From contig CALXRL010000061.1 of NCBI GenBank assembly GCA_944390735.1, positions 1-36,794 of the forward strand: 36,794 nucleotides of DNA, read 5' to 3'. Source of the stretch: an uncultured Victivallales bacterium. Its GTDB lineage: Bacteria > Verrucomicrobiota > Lentisphaeria > Victivallales > UBA1829. A program made the position numbers and the translations under genes. The stretch's first letter is position 1. The number at the start of each line of letters is the position of its first letter. The notes under the pieces are model-generated. The model ran no database searches and was not told where the DNA came from. It saw only the letters and a program-made list of their open reading frames with translations. Below, piece by piece: positions 32,474 to 36,794 of this stretch.

Positions 32474-33247
32474 ATGAAAAGGTCATGTTTCACACTGATA
32501 GAACTCCTCGTGGTAATTGCCGTGATTGCGATTCTTGCGGCCCTTCTTCTTCCCGCGCTGAATTCGGCAAGACAGAAAGCGGAATCCATTCAATGCTCCG
32601 GGAATTTGAAGCAGCTTGCTTCCGCCTCGATTTCCTATCGGAACGATTTTTCCGACTTCGTGATGCCGCCGCTGCTTTCCGGAACCTCTTCCGGCGATCC
32701 TGGTCATCAATATGCCGCCCGCTACTGGTGGCCCTATTTTTACGGAGTGTTCTATCTGGGCGCCCCGTATAAGAAAACGGGGACGGCGGATCCGGTCAGA
32801 GGAAACAACTGGAATGTATTCCGATGTCCGATGGACAGCAGCAAAAACAATTTGCGTCTCAGTTATGTCGCCGCGAGAACCTGGGTGGATCCCAGGGGAA
32901 CCGCAGCGCCTCTGAAGGCGACTGAGGTAAAAATGCCCTCCCGCGCCTATCTCATCATGGATGCCGATTACAACCATACTGCGGTTGCCATGGGACTTAC
33001 CACGGCAGAACATTTCAAAAGCACGCAGGTCGGGACCACCAGTTCAACTGGCGAGTGTATTACACCGAATTTGTATGAAATTGGTCCGGTTCATATGTGG
33101 CGTGCCGGTATTTCATATCTGGATGGCCATGTGGCATCCCGGCAGCACTGGAAGGGACTGGATAACCAATACGCCCGCATGTACAAAGATTTTCTGCTCA
33201 ATGAACAGAATAATGTCGGAACTTACTGCGGTTCAATGGATTATTAA
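32474..33247 (+). CDS. Pseudopilin-like protein with H-x9-DG C-terminus
   Basis: A 257-residue type II secretion/type IV pilin-like protein. The class III signal runs [14 protein letters not shown], with the methylation-site Glu at position 5 of the mature end (E10) and a ~22-residue hydrophobic helix. The residue before the cut is Cys instead of the usual Gly, as sometimes seen in these proteins. The C-terminal half carries [14 protein letters not shown], the H-x9-DG motif typical of the large Planctomycetes/Lentisphaerota pseudopilin family. AGGAAAGGA precedes the ATG. It sits between two glycoside hydrolase genes, all on one strand with short gaps, so it may display or secrete glycan-binding functions; that is inference. 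Confidence 0.88.
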   Translation: MKRSCFTLIELLVVIAVIAILAALLLPALNSARQKAESIQCSGNLKQLASASISYRNDFSDFVMPPLLSGTSSGDPGHQYAARYWWPYFYGVFYLGAPYKKTGTADPVRGNNWNVFRCPMDSSKNNLRLSYVAARTWVDPRGTAAPLKATEVKMPSRAYLIMDADYNHTAVAMGLTTAEHFKSTQVGTTSSTGECITPNLYEIGPVHMWRAGISYLDGHVASRQHWKGLDNQYARMYKDFLLNEQNNVGTYCGSMDY

Positions 33248-33273
33248 TGGAAATCGAAAGAAGGAGGATGACA

Positions 33274-36200
33274 ATGAAATTTTCACTCGGGGCCTTATTT
33301 GTCCTGTCGTCGGTCTGTCTGTGTGCCTTTGATTATACGCGGATGGAAACGGATCTCAAACAGAACGTTGTCTGGCTGAAGGGGCCGACAAAAGATCTGG
33401 GAGGAGTCTCCACGGAACCGAAAAATCTTCTGAAGGAGGTCAGGGTCACTCTGAAGGACGGGGTGGTTGAGGTGGATAGTGTCAACTTTTTCCGGCAGAA
33501 GGAGGCCCGTCAGATTCTGCTTCGCTTCCGTCCCCGTTTCGATTCCGCTCTAGCGGGGAAAAATGCAACGGCCTCCCTGAAAGCCGCATGCGACCGGGAG
33601 GGTTCTCTGACATTGTTTTTGGAAGGCAGCCGCGGCTCCCGGAACAAGCACTACTGGAGCGCAATGAAATTTCCCGCAACGAAGGAGAAAGAGACATTCC
33701 GGCTGACAAAAAATCTGCCGGAGGATCTGAAAAATCTCTGGGTACGGGTTGATTTGACCTCTCCCGGAGTTTACCGGTTTTACGAGGCAGAACTGGAGGC
33801 CGCCGAAGAGCTTCCCGTGGATTCCTCCGTCAATCACATTCGAAACGGCGGAGCCGAACGCGGATGGTATGGAACCGGAATGCACGGATTTCAATATCTG
33901 AAAACGGCGGATGACAATCTCATCAGCGACGGCCGGGGAAAAAGCTGGGATAAAATCCTGACTGTTGCGCTGGACGAGAAGGTCCGCCACTCCGGTCGTC
34001 ATTCCTTCCGGATCTCGAAACCGAAGGATGCCGCCGGTCGCTTCAACTGGAATCCGGTTCCGTTTTTCCCGGGGAAGAGTGCATCGCTGAGCTGCTGGAT
34101 CAAGGGGGAGAGACCGAATCAGAGAGCCGGCATGTCTCTGTTCCTCGGAAACGGAATTGCATACGGGAAATCGTTCACGGTTTCTCCGGAATGGAAAAAA
34201 TACGAGCTTTTCATTCCGGACTGGGGAAAAAAAGCTCCCGGAGTGACCAGAATCAACGATACGGCAAATGGATATGCCGCGGTGAACGGGGTCGCCGTTC
34301 CGATCATTTCAGGCGACGGAACCATCTGGGTCGACGATGTCGCGTACAGTGTCGGCGGACATAGTACATTCAAGCCGGTAACCGGAATCACGGCATCGGC
34401 GAAACTGGATTCCGACAAGCAGTATTATCTGCCGGGGAAAACGGTCATGGCGACTCTGACACTCTCCAATCTCTCCGCAAAGACGGAGAGGGCGGAAATC
34501 CGCTGGAGCCTCCGGGATTTCTTCGGAAAGACGGTGCTTTCCTCGAACCGGTCGGAAACGCTTCCGGTTCCCGTCGGAGGCTCTCTGCGAAAGGAGTTCC
34601 GATTCAACCCTCCTTCCCATCTGCGCGGAGCTTTGAATCTTGTGTTCGATGTCAACGGAGAGACAACCGGGCTTTATTTCGGCATTCTGGATCCCCCGAA
34701 ACCGCTGAGCCACCGGGTCGGAGTCAACTATGATCCGGGGCGGGGGAATGACAAGGAGGCAATCCCCCTCCTGAAGGATTTCCGGATCGGAGCGCTTCGT
34801 CTGTGGTCGCATTTTCGGAGCACTCCGAATGCGGGTTTCCGTTCGGTGGATGCGTTTCATAAAAATGGATTTTATCTCATGATGTGCATCAGCGGGCCGC
34901 TCGGACATGCGCCCTCCTATTTCGTGCCGTCCGACTTTTCCGCATGGAGCAATGAAGTCGCCTCGTTTGCGCGACGGTACCGGGGAAAGGTGCAGATTTA
35001 TGAGATTCTGAATGAATCGAACATCTGGGGCGGCCGGGCAAAGAATCCGGATCCCTCCAAATATCTGGAAATGAACGTGGAGACGAACATCCGGACGATT
35101 GAGGCTCTGGCAAAGGCGATCCGGAGCGCCGATCCGCAGGCTCGAATCGCGGGGCCCGCATCCTGCCACACGGATGTGCTCTGGACCAGCGGAATCCTTG
35201 CGGGGGGCGGAGCAAAGTATCTGGATGTCATCACGGAACACCCGTACCGCCAGATTCCGGAGCTGCCGGATTACGAAACGGACATTCAATCGCTGCGGAA
35301 GGTCGCCGACCGGTATCGGAAAGAGTATCCCCTGACCGCCAGTGAAGCCGGGGAACGTTCCTCTGTTCAGTTTCAGGACAATCTGATTCCTGACTATGCC
35401 CGCCGGCAGGTCGCCTACAATACCCGGATGATGCTGATCGGTCTGGCAAACGGTCTTCAGCAGTATTATCATTTCTCCTTCGGCCTTGACGCGGAGGGAA
35501 CCAGCTGGAATTTCATTCTTCAGGGCAATCCGGAGAACCGTCATCATCCGATTCCGTCGCCCGTGATGTTCGCATGCCGGAACGCGATCGACCGGCTGGA
35601 AGACGCAAAACCGCTGGAACGGATCCGGATCGGTTCCAATTACAGATGCTACCTTTTTGACCGGGGCGACGTCCGTGTCGCAACCCTCTGGAAATGGAAC
35701 GGAAAACCGGTTGCTATGAAACTCTCTCCGGAATTGAAAAACAATTCCAGAGTCTACGACGTCATGGGGACAAAGCTCGGCACGGAGAAGATCGAGCTGG
35801 GACCCTGGCCGTTCTATCTGGAAAGTTCTCTTCCCGCCGACAGACTGAAGCAGGCTGTTCTGAATTCCGGATTTTCCTCGGAGGAGAAGGAGTTGTTCGA
35901 TGTCTCCCCCCTGATTACGGGGAAACGGGAATTTGAGCTCCGGATCCGGAACTTATCGCCCCGCGCGATTCGCGGAACAGCATCCGTGAACGGCAGAAGC
36001 GTTCCATTCCGGAACATTCCGCCGGAGGAATCGGTGAATCTGACCTTTCCGACGGAACGCCCGATTTCCATGAACGATTATCCGGTCAGAGCGGAGATTC
36101 GCGAGGCAACCTCCGGCCGGAAAAAAACGCTGGATCTGAACCTGAAAGCCGTGATGGTTCCCCGGGCGGTGAAACCGCTGACGATCGACGGCGACCTCTC

Positions 36201-36794
36201 CGACTGGCCCGCGGAGGCGGAGGAACTTCCTCTTTCAAAACGGACCCGGTTGACGGCATGGACCAATGCGGAAAACACAATTCGGGGGAATGTCCGCTTC
36301 GCCTGGGATGAAACCTTCTTCTATCTGGCTGTGACAGCGCTCAAGAAAGAGTATGTGGAGTCGGAGGTCGGAGTCAGCGGACTCTGGCTGGCGGATGGCA
36401 TTCAGTTCGCCTTTGATCCGATCCGGAATGCGATGAAAGCGGTGAAAGGCTATCTGGACGATGATTTTGAATATGCCGCCGCTCTGCTCCGGAACAAGCC
36501 CGTCGTTTATCATTCCGCAGCATCTGTTGCCACTTACGACAGTCTGGATAAAACCAAAGGAGTCGTGGATGATGTCTCCTGTGCCATTCGGGTCCTGCCC
36601 GGAAAGACGGTGTATGAGCTGGCGTTTCCGCGTCAGAGTGTCAGTCCGTTCCGGCTGAGGGCGGGCGAGGCAATGCGGGCGGATGTGCTCCTCAACATCG
36701 GAAACGCACGGGGCAGGGCGGGATATCTCCAGCTTACCCGTATACGCCCAGCCAGCCCCATGGTGATGGTGGATCGAGGGGAGATTTTTTCGAA
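33274..36794 (+). CDS. Very large secreted clan GH-A hydrolase (GH39-like) with CBM9-like domain, partial
   Basis: Open for 1173 codons and still running at the window end. A signal peptide (MKFSLGALFVLSSVCLCA) is followed by a beta-rich carbohydrate-binding-like region (~60-360) and a linker domain. The TIM barrel spans ~480-790, with LNESN (acid/base E581) and TASEAGE (nucleophile E691); the 110-residue spacing fits GH39 and other clan GH-A families. A beta region follows, then TIDGDLSDWP at about 970, a hallmark of CBM9-like domains, running to the window edge. AGGAGGATGACA gives a strong ribosome site. It is the third gene of the AraC-linked operon and the only exported enzyme in it, so it may start the breakdown of an external glycan. 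Confidence 0.85.
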   Translation, partial: MKFSLGALFVLSSVCLCAFDYTRMETDLKQNVVWLKGPTKDLGGVSTEPKNLLKEVRVTLKDGVVEVDSVNFFRQKEARQILLRFRPRFDSALAGKNATASLKAACDREGSLTLFLEGSRGSRNKHYWSAMKFPATKEKETFRLTKNLPEDLKNLWVRVDLTSPGVYRFYEAELEAAEELPVDSSVNHIRNGGAERGWYGTGMHGFQYLKTADDNLISDGRGKSWDKILTVALDEKVRHSGRHSFRISKPKDAAGRFNWNPVPFFPGKSASLSCWIKGERPNQRAGMSLFLGNGIAYGKSFTVSPEWKKYELFIPDWGKKAPGVTRINDTANGYAAVNGVAVPIISGDGTIWVDDVAYSVGGHSTFKPVTGITASAKLDSDKQYYLPGKTVMATLTLSNLSAKTERAEIRWSLRDFFGKTVLSSNRSETLPVPVGGSLRKEFRFNPPSHLRGALNLVFDVNGETTGLYFGILDPPKPLSHRVGVNYDPGRGNDKEAIPLLKDFRIGALRLWSHFRSTPNAGFRSVDAFHKNGFYLMMCISGPLGHAPSYFVPSDFSAWSNEVASFARRYRGKVQIYEILNESNIWGGRAKNPDPSKYLEMNVETNIRTIEALAKAIRSADPQARIAGPASCHTDVLWTSGILAGGGAKYLDVITEHPYRQIPELPDYETDIQSLRKVADRYRKEYPLTASEAGERSSVQFQDNLIPDYARRQVAYNTRMMLIGLANGLQQYYHFSFGLDAEGTSWNFILQGNPENRHHPIPSPVMFACRNAIDRLEDAKPLERIRIGSNYRCYLFDRGDVRVATLWKWNGKPVAMKLSPELKNNSRVYDVMGTKLGTEKIELGPWPFYLESSLPADRLKQAVLNSGFSSEEKELFDVSPLITGKREFELRIRNLSPRAIRGTASVNGRSVPFRNIPPEESVNLTFPTERPISMNDYPVRAEIREATSGRKKTLDLNLKAVMVPRAVKPLTIDGDLSDWPAEAEELPLSKRTRLTAWTNAENTIRGNVRFAWDETFFYLAVTALKKEYVESEVGVSGLWLADGIQFAFDPIRNAMKAVKGYLDDDFEYAAALLRNKPVVYHSAASVATYDSLDKTKGVVDDVSCAIRVLPGKTVYELAFPRQSVSPFRLRAGEAMRADVLLNIGNARGRAGYLQLTRIRPASPMVMVDRGEIFS

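Noticed and set aside
1..36794. CRISPR arrays, insertion sequences, prophage or integration sites
   Set aside because: No spaced repeat arrays, transposase or integrase motifs or terminal inverted repeats with target duplications were found on either strand.

Overview
The window comes from a GC-rich, Shine-Dalgarno-using bacterium, most likely a Lentisphaerota (Victivallis-like) relative in the PVC superphylum. The main clues are a short pseudopilin with the [24 protein letters not shown] leader and a C-terminal H-x9-DG motif, AraC- and LacI-type regulators beside scattered glycoside hydrolases, and a membrane-GTPase cluster whose subunits resemble proteins otherwise common in Planctomycetes. 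Taxonomy is inferred from gene character only.

Positions 1-6100 are housekeeping: a tRNA-Ala(GGC) on the minus strand, then a plus-strand run of gpmI (plant-type phosphoglycerate mutase), a stand-alone 5'-3' exonuclease, rlmI, and a pyrF-tyrA pair closed by a strong intrinsic terminator. Positions 6100-9360 hold a small zinc-ribbon membrane protein and a lacI-metallophosphoesterase operon with a palindromic operator over its own promoter. Positions 9360-16560 are carbohydrate genes: a GH36 alpha-galactosidase-like enzyme behind a long structured leader, a convergent araC-manA-glycoside hydrolase block, and a divergent EamA transporter.

Positions 16566-29486 hold the most interesting part: an eight-gene minus-strand operon with a convergent vWA gene at its end. 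In transcription order it encodes a GYF/zinc-ribbon/GTPase protein, a GAP1-N1-like protein with one membrane segment, a 1042-residue bitopic helical protein, a GYF plus multi-span membrane protein whose frame is broken at a G8 tract, an ExbB/MotA-type channel subunit, two different ExbD-like coiled-coil subunits, and a bitopic protein with a long low-complexity linker. Together these look like a GTPase-controlled, ion-driven envelope machine. I know of no characterised system with this composition.

Positions 29599-36794 hold a second glycan locus: an AraC regulator diverging from a GH63-like glucosidase, a pseudopilin, and a very large secreted clan GH-A hydrolase with a CBM9-like tail that runs off the window. 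Two contiguous 21-bp direct repeats lie between the divergent promoters.

Across the window, likely promoters repeatedly show TTGCAT or TTGCAA, a 16-17 bp spacer and TATATT or TAAAGT, including in front of the tRNA. The palindrome TCCGGA is strikingly frequent in all frames.
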